Assembly: GCA_021613335.1 (NCBI GenBank)
Contig: JAJTWR010000248.1
Coordinates: 917,001-981,000 of the forward strand
From: Whitmania pigra
Taxonomy: Eukaryota > Annelida > Clitellata > Hirudinida > Haemopidae
DNA length: 64,000 nucleotides
Direction: 5' to 3'
Made by a program: the position numbers and the translations under genes. Within the stretch, counting starts at the first letter, position 1. Every line of letters begins with the position of its first letter. This document shows positions 1 to 13,139 of the stretch, one piece after another. The notes beneath the pieces were generated by a model. It had not been told where the DNA came from and made no database searches. It worked only from the letters and a program-made list of their open reading frames with translations.

Positions 1-414
1 GACAGCTGCAGACGGTTAGAGAAGAGATGGTGAAGCCTCTAAATGTAAACCTTTTTGGATTTGAGACCTACTTTTGAACTTCACAGCGTGCTCATCAAAG
101 TTTGAAACTTGCGGCTGCAGAGCTATAAATTACAACTTTGTAAACAAAAGAGCCTGTCGTCCTGTCAAAATGGCGATAAAAAATATTTATCGAACTGGTT
201 CCGTGTTGCCTAACAAAAATATTTATGCTTAACATTATTTGTCAAAATTAAAAATTGTACGTAAAAACTTTAGTTTTAAAAATATTAGTTTTATTGCCGT
301 TTTATTTTATCAAGCACTGTATGCATAACATTCCCGTTGTCATGTACGCGTACCTCGGTGATTGTCAAAACATTGCTGCAACTACTTTAGGAACTAAATT
401 AAAACTAAATTAAT
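1..414 (+). promoter_or_regulatory. 5' flank of IFT80 with a weak X-box-like site
   Basis: Non-coding AT-rich sequence ahead of the IFT80 start codon. At 205-217, about 200 bp before the ATG, GTTGCCTAACAAA resembles an RFX X-box (left half good, right half degenerate). Ciliary genes are commonly RFX-controlled, so a site here would make sense, but this match alone is weak. No TATA box is obvious. Confidence 0.25.
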
Positions 415-3400
415 ATGAAACTGAAGCTGGCTTTGCGCAATGACGGAAAAAATATCCTTGATAATTTCCACATTAATATTTGAAACCTTTTAATGCAAAT
501 TTTCTTTCCTTAACATTTTGCATGTGTACATTCTGAAATTGTCAGTTCGATATCATGGTCTGGACCAGATGAGGTCTACAGTGCTGGAGATGATCATCAA
601 ATTTTAAAATGGAATCTACTTACTGGAGATTTTACAGTAGTTGCGAAGTTGCCAGAAGATATATATCCTACTGATTTGAGATGTGTTCCTAGACAAACAG
701 CAAGTAAATCATCTGGAAGCAATTCTGATGTGTTTGCACTCTGCTCTACAGACGGTTTGTTACTGTGTATTGTTTAACTATTTTTTAAATCGAGTCTAAA
801 ATGAATCAAATAAAAAATGTATTTTATGTCAAGGTTAATAATTTATTAATGCTTAAGCCATTAGCTAGCAAGTTGTACTTTTTTGAAAAATTTCAGGAAA
901 GTTATTCATAATCTCAAAAACTGGACGTATTGAGAAAACGGTTGAGGCACACTTGGGAGCAATTCTTTCTGTGAAATGGAACCACATAGGCACAGACTTG
1001 TTGACAGGTTCAATTTATAGAATCAGTGAAACATTTTGTTGGAGTTTGCATATGTATATTCACCGTAAAGAAATTAAAATCTAACGATTGGATTTTTTGC
1101 TAAGAATCAGATTAGCTAACAAATTAAAAAATCTCGAAAATCAATACTAATAGTGATAAACTAATAATAAAACTTAAACTTGTTCAATATTCATTTTATT
1201 CATTTTTATCTTTGACATCAAAAGCTGGTGAGGATGGCCTACTGAAAGTCTGGTCTCGCAGCGGAATGTTGAGATCCACACTGAGTCAGTCTCCATGTGC
1301 GGTCTACGGGACGTCCTGGAGTCCAAACTCTGACAGGGTCCTTCACACTTCGGGCAGGCAGCTCATCATAAAACCGATGCAGCCAAATGCCAAGCAGATT
1401 TCGGTCTATTGATTGATGCTATTATTGCTTGTGATTTTAAATTAATGAGTGCCATTTTATTATTAAGTGATATTGATATAAATCAGAAGAAATCAAAATT
1501 AATTAAATTAATTTGTATGAATTTTATGTAACCAATTGTTATGTGTAATTTGTTACTAATACGCAAACACATATTGTTTACATCACAAATATAAAGTACA
1601 CTTATGAATAATATATGCGTATATTGTAAGTTTAATTAGAATTTTAACTTAACAGTGGAAAGCTCATGATGGGATCATCCTTGCCATAGACTGGAATGCC
1701 TCCAATGATCTAATAGTATCAGGAGGTGAAGATTGCAAGTACAGGGTGAGGGTAACTTGTAATTAAATTGTAAATAACTTGTAATTAAATTTTTATCAAA
1801 TTGTAAAACGCAAAGAGTTAATTCTGATTGAGTAGAAAATGTGCCTCACTTACTTACCTCAACCTTGGTTAACTCTCCAACCCTATTAAGTCGACATTCT
1901 TGAAGATAGATGGATGGATGGACGGATGGATAGATGGAGGGAGAAAGGGAGGGGTAGATGGAGGGATAGATGGATTTATGGATAGATGGAGGGATAGATG
2001 GATGGACGGATGGATGGACGAATGGATGGATAGATGGAGGAAGGGAGGGAGGGATAGACGGAGTGGAACCACCAAATTCCCTCTTTGTCTAAGCATTTTG
2101 TCTTGATTATGTTGATTAGTTCATGTCTCCGAACCCTAACATCTCGAGCACAAAAGAAAGCCAAATACACCACATATTATCTCTATCCCCCTGACTAATC
2201 GCTGACTTTGAAATTTAACAAAATTCCCATTTTGTCATGACATTTCTCTTCTGTTGATTGTTTTATGTTGCCGAACCCAATTCACTGTTATTGATCTTGT
2301 CTGAGGAGTAACATACTGTAACTATTTTGTTTATTTTTTATTTTCTACAATGTCTGAGAAAACTGGATAATTAATCAATAGAAAAAAAGTATGAAATCCT
2401 GCAGATTAAATCATATTAATTGCTGTTGTAAACAAAATCACAAAAATACATGAGGGTAAATTTGCATTTATTAGTGAACATCATGTGCAAAAAGAAATTT
2501 CAACCACGTGTTAATATACAGCCGCCATATTGATTTTCGGTTATCTCGAACATCGGTTATCTTGAAGCTCTTTGGCAAAACCCTTGGAGGTGACCTGGTT
2601 CAACTGTAATTAGTACCACAAGGGACAAATTGCAAATTTGCATAATAATAATATTAACAGTAATAATACTTATAATAATAAATTAACTCCAGATCTGGGA
2701 CAGTTACGGCCGTCAGATGTTCAACAGCTCTAGCCACAACCACCCGATAACCTCCGTATCTTGGAGTCCTGATGGTGACCTTTTTGCCATCGGGTCCTTT
2801 AACACCCTGAGACTTTGCGATAGGGTTGGGGTATGTGCTGTCGTATTTTCATTGCCCAATTTATTAGCTAACTTATTACTTTAATTTTTTTATTACATCT
2901 TTACATTTTATAATTTATATTTGGCTTCTCGACCATATAATTGGATCAATTTGAATTATTAACTTAAAATAAGTTAAAATGATCATTAATGGGTATAATG
3001 GCCATTTTGTGTCAGTGGTCACACAGCCTCGAGAAGCCATCTTCAGGGAGCATTTATAGCATCAGCTGGTCAAACGACAGCACGCAATTGGCCGGCGGTT
3101 GTGGTAATGGAAACATCGTTTTTGGTCACGTGATCGACAGGTGGGAGGGTTACTTTATATATTTTTATTTGATGTGCTTTTAGCTGTTCAAAATCAAACT
3201 TAATTATTATCTCGTCAATTATTATTACTATTCTTTATTTATTTTGTATTTATTTCATGGTTGAGCTGTTTCAAGCATGCTTTAAACCTCTGAATAGATT
3301 TGTTTCAATCTCATATCCTATCATCATTTTCAATCTGACTGGAGCACCAACATTGTCATGATCCACCATAATTATTGTCATCATCAGGAGGCTTGACTGG

Positions 3401-6400
3401 CTAAACTTCAGCATCACTGTGAGTGGAAGCAAGTCAATCCAGGTGGTGAACGTTTCAAATGACTCAAAGGAGAATCTGGAAACAAAGGACAGGATCATCA
3501 AAGTCTCCCTCGGACATCGTCATCTCGTTGTTGCCACGACGATCAAGTGCTACATTTACAAGTATTAGCATTTTTAAATATTGAAATTGATACATTTATT
3601 AAGCATGTTGATGAATAGTATAACTATTATTAGTCTTAACATTCATAACCCTTACATTTATAACTGTTATTGATCTTGATATTCATAACTCTGTTATTTA
3701 CAACTTTTATTAATCTTAATATATTACTTTTTATTTATAACTGTTATTAATCTTGACATTCGTATTCATACCTTCAGTGTCAGCAACTGGAACACACCGG
3801 CAGAGTTTGATTTGAAGGAAGGAAATGTCAGTCTGATCAGGCAGAGTGAGAAGTTAGTTGAGGAAAAATTGAAATTAAATTGGACAATTTAAATTAATTT
3901 GAAAATATAAAATTAATTTGACATTATTAAGAGCATAATGAATGTAAACATGTACAAATTAGATTATTAATTATAAAATTAGTCATACAATTATATAATT
4001 TTAATTTTTAATCACTGAAACAGATACTTCTTATTGGTGGATGGGGCAAATATTTACATCTACTCCTACGATGGCCGACCAATCAGCTCTCCTAAATTCC
4101 AGGGCATGAGGGCAGACACCTTCAACAGACACACCTTGTCGATAAGCGACGATACCGTTGCTGTCAGGGATAAAAGTGATGAGAAGGGTTGTTGTGGTTA
4201 TTACTTAATTATAAAAATATTAATAATGAAATATATTGGTTTAATTTTTAATTAATATTGATAATGCTTTTTGAAAAATCGATAAATGAAAAATGCTGAA
4301 ATAAATTTTTTTTTCCTGAAATCTTCAGTGGTTCATCTGTTTGAGTTGTCATCCGGCAAGCCAGTTGGTGACGGAAAACCGTTCGTTCATCAGGTGAGTA
4401 GCAATGTTTGTGCAAAGTTACTCATTAAAAAACATAACTTTCTTATAACCAACCTGTCATTAATCATATCACCATATATCTAGCAACATTACAAAACCTT
4501 TAACAAAATTATACCTAGTTTGTCAAACTTCCTTGCTTCTTTACAGATGGAAATTGTCGAGGTCTCTCTTGACAAAACCGGATCAGCCACTGAGAGGAGG
4601 ATGACGGTTGTCGACAGGAATCGGAATGTCTTCCTCGTCCAAGTGCGGACTTTTGGGTCGCTGAGGAAAATCGTCAAACTGGGTTGGTGACTGGATGGAG
4701 ATGTCGAATTATGACATCAGAAAAAAGCTGTCATTGATGTTGTTTTTGTTTAATGGTGTTGTCAATCAATTAATTATTAAATATGGAGTTTTATTAATTA
4801 TCTGGTTACATTTCAATGAATAATCATCATCGTTAAAATTATGATATTATTGAGACTGGATGCTTCTAGGCAAAGTGGTAGAGAGCCTGTGCTGGTGTGA
4901 TGATGTTTGCTTCCTGGCTTGCATCACAGAGGAGAAGCTGAAGGTGAGAAAAAAAATGTAATTCATTGTTGATTAACTTTAATTTTATATGTAAATATAT
5001 CCATTGCAAGTGTAATAAAATTCAAGCTATTATTGATATCATCAAGTATCATACTGAGTTTGATTAATTAATTAAATAATATTAAGCTCAATTAATATTA
5101 ATGTATGATGGAATTAATTATTACAACAATCTATAATCTAATCAATGGATTAATTGAAGGTGTGGTGCTGGCCGAATGCTGCTTTCATTGACAAGAACCT
5201 TCTGGACAGAGCTATATTCGAGAAGGATGCCAGGTAGTCATTACATTTCAATGTTTATTTTTTAACAACAAATTAATCAATTATATAATATATATATATT
5301 GTTTATTTATAAAAATTTATTATTTATTATGGAAATTTTAACATTGCATTTGATATGCAATATATTTTTATTCGTTTGATGTTATCTATTATTATTATTG
5401 TTATTATTATTATTATTATTGATGTTGCTGTTACTATTATGCCTGTTGCTATGTGAATATATATTTAGTTAATCAATATTATTGATATCCCTTTTATTAT
5501 AATATTAGTTGGTATGCAAATGCATATTTATTCATTAAATATTATTATTAATATTATTGCTATTATTAATACTTTTATGTTTCGTTTTTAATTATTTTCC
5601 AGCGAATTTGGCAAGGAGCCAATCCTGCAGCAATTTGTGGGCAACCAGATTTCCATTAGAAGGTCTGATGGATCCATGTTGCACACTTTACTGCCTCCAT
5701 ATTTTTCTGTGCTTCAGCGATGTGTCAATTCAGCCAAATGGGAAGAAGCCCTGAAACTCTGTCGATTCATTGACGTGGGTGGAACCATTATTATTATGAT
5801 TATTGTTATTTTTATTATTATTACCATTATCATTACTATTGTGGATAGAGTTAAAATTCAGAGGGAAGACTAATGATTTGATTTGTTTGTAGTCTAATTA
5901 ATGTAAATGAGCATATTGTTAGCAATATTATTGTTATAGCTATTACTTATTATTAACAATATTATTATTGTTGTGGCTATTGATTAGATTGTTACTTTAG
6001 TAGCATTTTAATTAATTACTATTAATCATTAACAAACATTGAATGTTGTCCTAAATTATTAATGTTTTTATTTTTGATTTTAATAATGTTATTAATTACA
6101 GTGATTGCTTATCAAATATTTCTTCTTTTTAATAGACTGAATCTCTCTGGGCATGTCTGGCTGCCATGTCAACATACCAAAAGCATTTAAATACAGCAGA
6201 AGTTGCTTATGCATCTCTCGACGAGGTTGGTGGGCCTTTCCTTTAAAGATCCTATTGAATATTTATTAGAGGGTTGTAAATTTCTTGAGATATTAGAAAT
6301 TAAGACAAATATATAAGGCTATTACAGATTTACATTTACAAACAAAATTGGCATATTATCATTGTTTATACAACATATGTGTAATACATTTATATTACAT

Positions 6401-7462
6401 ATATTATTATGTTTAATAATTATAATAACATTATAATTCTGTAACCTAAATTAGCTAATCCATTTTGCCCCTTTACCGCTTAGCCAGAGAAGGTCCAGTT
6501 TCTGAGAAAGATAAAAGAACTTCCCACAAAACAATCTCAGCAGGCTGAACTTGCTCTTTTCTCTGGGCAGGTCCTTGAGGCAGAGGGAATTTATCTTCAG
6601 TCTGGCATGATTTTCAGGGCCATCATGCTCAACTTGTCACTTTTCAATTGGGAGAGGTTTGCATTATTTATTTCAATCTTTACTGCATTGCTGACTAATT
6701 ATTTTGCCAACAAATTCTACAGTTGTTGTAAATAATAGTTTTATTATACAATTTAAGTATAATAATTTTTTATTTTATATTACTTTTAGACTGGACTTCA
6801 GTTGCAATGAACGCTAGTAATTAATTAATATCTTATAAGTTGTATCCATCTTAGCTCCCATTGTTTCATAAATCTTTTTTCAGGTTTTCAGAAAGTGCAA
6901 TGAAAATAACTTGACATTTACATCAATCCTTCTTAATTTCATTTTCAATCGTATCAACAGAGCTCTTGACCTGGCAATCAAGCACAAGACTCACCTGGAC
7001 ACAGTGATTGGTCACAGACAGCAATATCTGCAGAACTTTGATAAAAAGGAAACCAATAAGAAATTTCTTCATTATTCAGAAGAGGTTAGCACATAAAATT
7101 ACTTTGCAATCCTATAGTTACAACCACTTGTTGCTAAAATCTTGTTATCAGTTAACCACAATTATTAATTAATGATAATAATAGTCAGCTAATAACAGTT
7201 AGCCAAAACAATCACCTCCTGACCAGTTCAAAATGAGTTGCAACATACAAGAATGTAGCAGCAGTGCATTTCCTGCAAGCAGTGTCACCATTTTTAATTT
7301 TTAAGGACAACATCAATAGCCTCATCGCATAGAATAATATCGAATGCTTATTATCAGTCAATGAGCTAAAACGAATATCATTGCACGCCTCAACAGATCA
7401 AAGTCAATTGGGAAGCAGTGAAGGCCAAAGTTGAAGCAGAGCTCCAAAAGGAAAGAAGCTGA
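415..7462 (+). CDS. IFT80: Intraflagellar transport protein 80 (complete, 19 exons)
   Basis: IFT80 is a WD40 subunit of IFT complex B, needed for anterograde transport in cilia. Coding exons: 415-451, 530-754, 897-1007, 1225-1403, 1656-1745, 2693-2830, 3016-3140, 3388-3561, 3778-3852, 4024-4187, 4329-4393, 4547-4682, 4870-4943, 5160-5233, 5603-5774, 6136-6225, 6484-6656, 6961-7084, 7397-7462. They total 2292 nt, giving 763 aa plus TGA; the human protein is about 777 aa. All junctions keep frame. Recognisable blocks include [79 protein letters not shown]. Two N-terminal WD40 propellers are followed by the helical C-terminus. The start MKLKLAL matches the usual IFT80 N-terminus. Intron 1 is not GT-AG (see the next entry). 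It converges on RPS28. Confidence 0.95.
452..529 (+). other. U12-type AT-AC intron (IFT80 intron 1, 78 bp)
   Basis: No GT donor exists between the IFT80 start codon and the first in-frame stop at 481-483. At 452 the sequence reads ATATCCTTG, nearly the U12 5' splice consensus ATATCCTTT. At 506-514 there is TTCCTTAAC, the exact U12 branch-point consensus, and the intron can end in AC at 528-529, about 16 nt after the branch A. Splicing there joins [13 protein letters not shown] to SEIVSSISW in frame and gives the same spacing as the human N-terminus (22 residues to the first Trp). Confidence 0.85.
1908..2064. repeat. GATG/GATA-type microsatellite in IFT80 intron 5
   Basis: Interrupted tandem GGAT, GATA and GGAG units with repeated ATGGATGGA phrases. 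The open frames across it on both strands are repeat artefacts. Confidence 0.85.
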
Positions 7463-7996
7463 GCACATGTCCAGATGTTTCGACAACCAATAATGGTCAG
7501 CTGGAACATGGCTAACACCCCATGGGCATATGCTTGGACTGCTAAGCTGACTTGATGTTTATGACAAAATCTTGTGTCAAAAAATGTTATGAAACCAGAC
7601 AGTCTCACAAATCCAAAAAGCTTAAAACCATTTTATTGCCCTAAGGGTCTCTTAAGCTTGCTGTATTTTTTATGGAACCTCTCTTAAACAAAATCCATGA
7701 GTATAAGTTCAAGTTGTCCTCAAGTCTCTGAGAAACTGAAGTGAGCCAGCAATGTCAAATCAAAGCAGCTATATGGCTCAGCTTTTTTTGCATCAGAAAT
7801 TTCAAACAGACAAGGTGTGGTCAGGTTTTTCTCTATTTTATTACATTTTCAGAGCCAGAAGCAGTAAATTTTTGTGGAGTTTTGCAAGCACAAGTTGAGC
7901 ATCCTCACGTGGGATTCTGTAAATAAAAACAAGGAATTAAGCAATTATTGGTTGTGATGACAAGTTGTGATGTACCTTGTGTCATTGTCTCCTCAT
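7463..7996. other. Convergent intergenic region IFT80 / RPS28
   Basis: 534 bp between two stop codons on opposite strands. It holds both 3' UTRs. AATAAA occurs on the plus strand near 7922 and, reversed as TTTATT, near 7835. No further gene is seen. Confidence 0.6.
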
Positions 7997-8514
<518 letters not shown>

Positions 8515-8531
8515 GCTTCTATCGGATGTGC

Positions 8532-8544
8532 AAGAAAAAGGAAG
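8532..8544 (-). promoter_or_regulatory. Polypyrimidine (5'TOP/TCT-like) initiator candidate for RPS28
   Basis: On the minus strand CTTCCTTTTTCTT lies about 18-30 nt ahead of the RPS28 ATG. Ribosomal-protein genes typically start transcription inside such tracts. The exact start site is inferred. Confidence 0.5.
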
Positions 8545-9020
8545 TCAACATGAAAACTCAGTGACAACTTGCTTTGAAATCAAAATATACCTTATCTAGT
8601 CAATATGTTTAAATTCTACCAATTAGGCACTAAGCATTTAACAAATTTTACAAAAATATTTTGAGCATTAAATATTTTGCCAATGTGTCTTACATACATT
8701 TTTAAATGTTTGTTTAAACAAGAAATTTAAAAATATTTCAATAATAACATATTTTTGTTTACATTAAACGTGATTATATTAACTCTATATATATGTGATT
8801 TTGTCTGAAATCCACGCAACGAATGTTTAAGGGTTACCCCAGATTAGAAAATTCATAATTGTTTAGCATTTCATTTATTTATTTGCATAATTCTAAAAAA
8901 GTAGATGCCCCTCATCGGATTTGGAAAAATGTGTCTGCGTATTTGAAGTCTCAAGAACCCGAGAACACGATGAGCGTAGGATTCATATCAGAGTCATACC
9001 AACAGTTCTTGCCTCCGAAC
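8545..9020. other. AT-rich intergenic sequence
   Basis: No gene seen. Near 8905-8930 a short piece matches the right-hand part of the hAT MITE at 9029 (CCCCTCATCGGATTTGG). Confidence 0.5.
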
Positions 9021-9028
9021 ATCGCGAA

Positions 9029-9355
9029 CAGTGGCGCAACCAGCGAAAAATGCTGGGGGGCTCAAGTTTAGAAAAGGGACGTAAGCCCGACGCACTCGAA
9101 AAAATTTTGAAACTGTTCAAATCAAAACTACCAATTATAATTAATAAAGAATTAAAGATATTATGATAATTATATCAATATGACAAAACGAATAGAAAAT
9201 CAATGATCATAAATTCATGAAGTAACAGGGTTCGTGATTGTTGTGCCTATGGCATATTGAGAATCCTCCTACCTCCCCCTCATCGGATTTGGAAAAATTG
9301 TAGGGTCCCTCCTATTAGGCGAAAGCCCCCCCAGCCCTCCCTGGTTGCGCCACTG
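9029..9355. mobile_element. hAT-type MITE (327 bp)
   Basis: Perfect 15-bp terminal inverted repeats: CAGTGGCGCAACCAG at the left and its reverse complement at the right end. An imperfect 8-bp target duplication flanks it (ATCGCGAA at 9021-9028, ACCTCGAA at 9356-9363). The same sequence forms both parts of the element at 11947. It is non-coding; its A/T-rich middle carries an AATTAATAAAGAATTAAAGA block. Confidence 0.85.
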
Positions 9356-9374
9356 ACCTCGAATGAACGTGTCA

Positions 9375-9605
9375 AGTTAATGTAAACGAAATAAACGAAC
9401 AATATGATATGGTCTTCCGATAGATCTCTACACACTTTTCTGATCAAAAGATTCACTGGACGAGCTGATGAACAGGGGTGACCTGATGAGGACCTGATAA
9501 GGTGAATTCCTTTGATATGTGGCTCGTAGATGTTGTACACAAATAGATACATTATACCAAATGTAAAATTGAAATCTGATCCTTCAATGGACACATCAGA
9601 AAAAC
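9375..9605 (-). repeat. Diverged inverse copy of the foldback-interior repeat
   Basis: On the minus strand this region shares phrases such as GTACAACATCTACGAGCC and the following Leu/Ser-rich frame with the repeat at 10920 and with the interiors of the foldback-like elements at 26 and 56 kb. It is degenerate and has no arms here. Confidence 0.45.
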
Positions 9606-9959
9606 TAGAGAAAGGGGTGGCCATTTTTCAATCTTTTTAAATGCCCCCAAAATGTCGCCTCTTGGCCTTCGGTACCCCCTTGGTACGCCCAGGGACAAGA
9701 GAGGGCAGCTTGAGTTTTCTAAATATGTGTTAAAATAAGTGCTTAATCGGTAATAATAACAAATATTACTAGATTTTTAATTCCATAAACCTATATGAGT
9801 GAGGAACATGTAGACTTACCAACTAAACCTCTCGCCCAAAGTTCAACGGGCATTTAGCATTACTCAAAACCCGCTCTTCTCCAGAGAGCTAGCTCAGAGT
9901 ATTCCTCCGCTTTCAACACATTGCTCGCTTCAATCCTATCCTCCCATGGGACATTCAAC

Positions 9960-10690
9960 TTCATCAAAATGAAAGCGCCTGACGAACAACATCCGGCCTC
10001 CTGCCGCTATCTGCTATAAGCAGTTGGGGATAGTGTCTCAAATCTTCTAGGTCGGCTGCGACGGTCCAGCCATTAGCTTCTGCAAGAATGTCTCTCATCG
10101 GAGGGAGTCTATTTTTTACAGGGTAGTGAACAGCCATCTCGCAAGAAGTATACCTCCCGCTGCAACGCAATATTGCGAGAATTTGGTTTGGCCACCTCTA
10201 AGCCATGTTCTGATGTATCTGTTAACTTTCTTCTCTATTCCTTCGACTGTGGGCAAGCCGATCTCATAGATCGTCAGTGGCCACATCAGCCTTGGAAGAA
10301 GCACAATCTGGGTCAACCACACCTTAAATTTTCCATGCAATGGTGTCTCTCCGATTACATTCAATCTCTCAACAGCCTGTTTCACGGTTTAGCTCATTTC
10401 AGCCACTCAAGCCACTGGATGTTCGTGGCATCGTGGCTCTTCCAGTCATCAACCCTCAAACAAGACAAAAGGAAATGACCAAGTTCTACGTCACTAATGC
10501 CCCAAGTTGCTTGGCATCGAAACTCGCCAGGCATTTGACTTGCTTTGAGCCAATAGAGCTACCATTTATGAGATCAGAGCCTCCATGCAAATTTCCCCGA
10601 TTCAGATAAAGTTGCCATATGGAACCAGCAGCCACACTTTCACCAAGTTTCTCATCATCCAACGGCACAAGCTCTGAACAGATAATTCCC
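9960..10690 (-). pseudogene. LINE reverse-transcriptase C-terminal fragment
   Basis: Minus-strand frames carry the C-terminal region typical of non-LTR retrotransposon ORF2: LLPRLMWPLTIYEIGLPTVE, then IRTWLRGG, then CTSCEMAVHY-like and NGWTVAADLEDL phrases in a shifted frame. There are several frameshifts and stops, and no endonuclease or catalytic YADD part is present. Related fragments lie at 31784-32273 (-) and in the tandem units at 40.8 and 42.1 kb (+). Confidence 0.65.
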
Positions 10691-10919
10691 CCTCCACTAG
10701 GGTGCCTCTCAAATATATGAGCTAAACAAATTTTTTAACATTTTAAACTGCCCACCATCTGAAGTTGTGCCTTTTATGATAAATAGTAACTGTGCTAATT
10801 TTCACTTAAGTATGTTAATATTTAATGGTCGCTCAATGAGGTTAAAGTTTTCAATATTTGAATTTTTTGTAAAATTGATTTTTTTTTCAAATTTGCATCA
10901 ATCGTCTAAAATATTTATA

Positions 10920-11240
10920 TGATTCCAGCTACTCCCTCAGTTTCCACAGACTTTTCAAGTCGGTATTTAATGTAAATTATCGATTGACAAGCAGCATGTG
11001 CAATCTGCACAAAGAGAATCGTCACAAAGAGAATTTATCAGACACTCATCAAGTCGGTTCCTTTGATCGTCTAATTTCTTTTGATCCTTCCCCGAGTCCC
11101 GGTTGCAATGTGTACAATGAAGGGTTTGATTTGGAATTGGAATTTAATCTATCTTATCGACTAACGTACAACATATGCGAGCCACACAGACTAAGTTCAT
11201 GTGTTTTGAGACTAGATCTGGCAACACAAGAGCTCAAGTT
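10920..11240 (+). repeat. Foldback-interior repeat, stand-alone copy
   Basis: About 320 bp closely matching the interior of the elements at 25983 and 55896 (landmarks TTTTCAAGT, TATCGATTGACAAGCA, CACAAAGAGAA, TCGAGCCACAC-like). An open frame at 10984-11283 (MTSSMCNLHKEN start) follows it and is partly kept in the other copies. No minisatellite arms flank this copy. Confidence 0.6.
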
Positions 11241-11938
11241 GGTGTACGCTTACTTCTGGAATATAAACTTGGCAGAAATCTGATCATCTGGGCATGTAAG
11301 CATCACTTAATGGAACTAATTGATACAACAATGTTTGAAACACTGATGTGACTATCTAGCAAATCTTGCATAAAGTTGTTCCAGAGATTCAATTAGTATT
11401 GGAGTTCAGTTGAAAAGTCTAGGTTTGAAAGTGGATTGAAGGTAGATTTCATTGCATCTGCCCTCACGCCAGTTATGGGTGTCATTATTTGCTTTATTCG
11501 GCCTCAAGTAACAGACTTGCAGACCAGAGACGATTATCGTGCGCTTCTCCAGTTATCCCTGTCACTTCTCGTAGCTAAGCTCATAGCAGTGCAGGCATAC
11601 ACATTCAAGCTCCCAGGTCTTGCCATCGGGCATGTTGGATTGCGAAACTGATTTAGAGCCTTAAATTTTATATTTATCGTTCTTAACTCTAACAACTGCT
11701 AGTGAGCTGACATCTCTTGGCCACTTCACCACTTTTGAAATTTTGTCATGAAGGTCTAACTGAAGGTCTGGTTTACATTTCCGTGTGTTTCATCTGTTTC
11801 ATATCTGCTAATATTCTGTGAGTTAGAAAGCTACAAGATGTAGCTAATGCGCAATTAAGACATTCTCTAAACACATGTGCTATTTAAGTGACGTCCTAGT
11901 CGGTTAAGCATTCTCTGACTCAGATGAAGTCAGCCGTG
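11241..11938. other. No recognisable gene
   Basis: An open frame at 11436-11651 shows no family resemblance. Otherwise AT-rich sequence. Confidence 0.4.
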
Positions 11939-11946
11939 GTTGTAGC

Positions 11947-13131
11947 CAGGGGCGCAACCAGCGAAAAATGCTGGGGGGGGGGGGCTCAAGTTTAGAAAAG
12001 CCTGAGGCAGTCGAAAAATTTTTTAAACTGTTCAAATCAATACTACTAATTTTAATTAATAAAGAATTAAAGATAGAACAGATTATTATTATAAGTTTTT
12101 ATTTATAAGTCTGCAGTCTTTTTTTGTATCTTTAATAATTTATTAATGAGCTTGACTATCTTCTGTTTCAAAGTTTCAAGCCAGTTAAAGCAACTGTAAA
12201 AAAAAAGTTTATGATATGTTTAAAATTGTAATATGATATGATTCATATCCTAAACCTTTCACCTAATCTAAATTATGTATAAAGTTATGATCCTAAACAG
12301 TTTAAAAAAATTTTGAAATGTTGTAGTCTAAATTACATTTTGATGTGTTTGCAGTTACAAAATAATTTTTCGATCAGTCTGTGAAAATCTGTTCACCATT
12401 TCATTTCATGGAAGAAATGCAGTAGTTGTTTTGTTCGCAGATATTCTCAATAAACTTTGCAAACGACAGGCAGACATAGTCGTCCTGAGATGACTTTTAA
12501 TAAGGCGAAGTTTAGAAAATGCCCTTTCTGCATCTGAAGACGTAAATGGCTGAGTAAGAGCAACATCGAGCATATAATGCAACTCGGGCTGAATGCTTGT
12601 GGCACAGAAAAGATCTTGAAGTTCGATACATGCATTGGGATCAGACTCATCAGCACGTAAACTTGTCGATGTGAATAGGAACTGTCTTTGCACAGTTTCA
12701 GCGTCTTTTCTATGAAGGCTGCAGAACTCCGAAAGCTCGGGAGTCATTGTGCCATTCTGCAAAGCATCAAGAGCAGCCAAGGCAGGGTTGTCAAAATGAC
12801 TGGTTATCTGATGATCAGATAACCAGCGAAAAATGCTGGGGGGGGCTCAAGTTTAGAAAAGGGACGAAAGCCCGACGCAGTCGAAAAATTTTTGAAACTG
12901 TTCAAATCAAAACTACCAATTATAATTAATAAAGAATTAAAGATAGAACAGATTATTATTATTATGAGTTTGACTATCTTCTGTTTCAAAGTTTCAAACC
13001 AGTTAAATCCCCTTATCCCCCCCCCCCACCAAAAAAAAAAACTCATCGGATTTGGAAAAATTGCAGGGTCTCTCCTATTAGGCCTGGGGGGGCTTTCGCC
13101 CCCCCCCTGCCCCCCCCTAGTTGCGCCCCTG
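11947..13131. mobile_element. Composite hAT element with exact 8-bp target duplication
   Basis: Ends are CAGGGGCGCAACCAG and its inverse CTAGTTGCGCCCCTG. The flanks GTTGTAGC at 11939-11946 and 13132-13139 are identical, so the 1185-bp unit moved as one. It contains the MITE left end, a transposase remnant (next entry), and at about 12823-13131 a second MITE copy whose left tip is replaced by a near-palindrome centred near 12816 (CTGGTTATCTGATG mirrored). G- and C-homopolymer runs mark the subterminal regions. Confidence 0.85.
12406..12780 (-). pseudogene. hAT transposase C-terminal (dimerisation) fragment
   Basis: 124-aa open frame with the hAT C-terminal motif around TQPFTSSDAERAFSKLRLIK, followed by SHLRTTMSACRLQSLL. 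The catalytic N-terminal part is absent. It lies inside the composite element at 11947. Confidence 0.8.
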
Positions 13132-13139
13132 GTTGTAGC

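Noticed and set aside
1869..2173. Open frames of Ile/His/Pro/Ser or Trp/Met/Asp repeats
   Set aside because: Translation of the GATG/GGAT microsatellite in an IFT80 intron.
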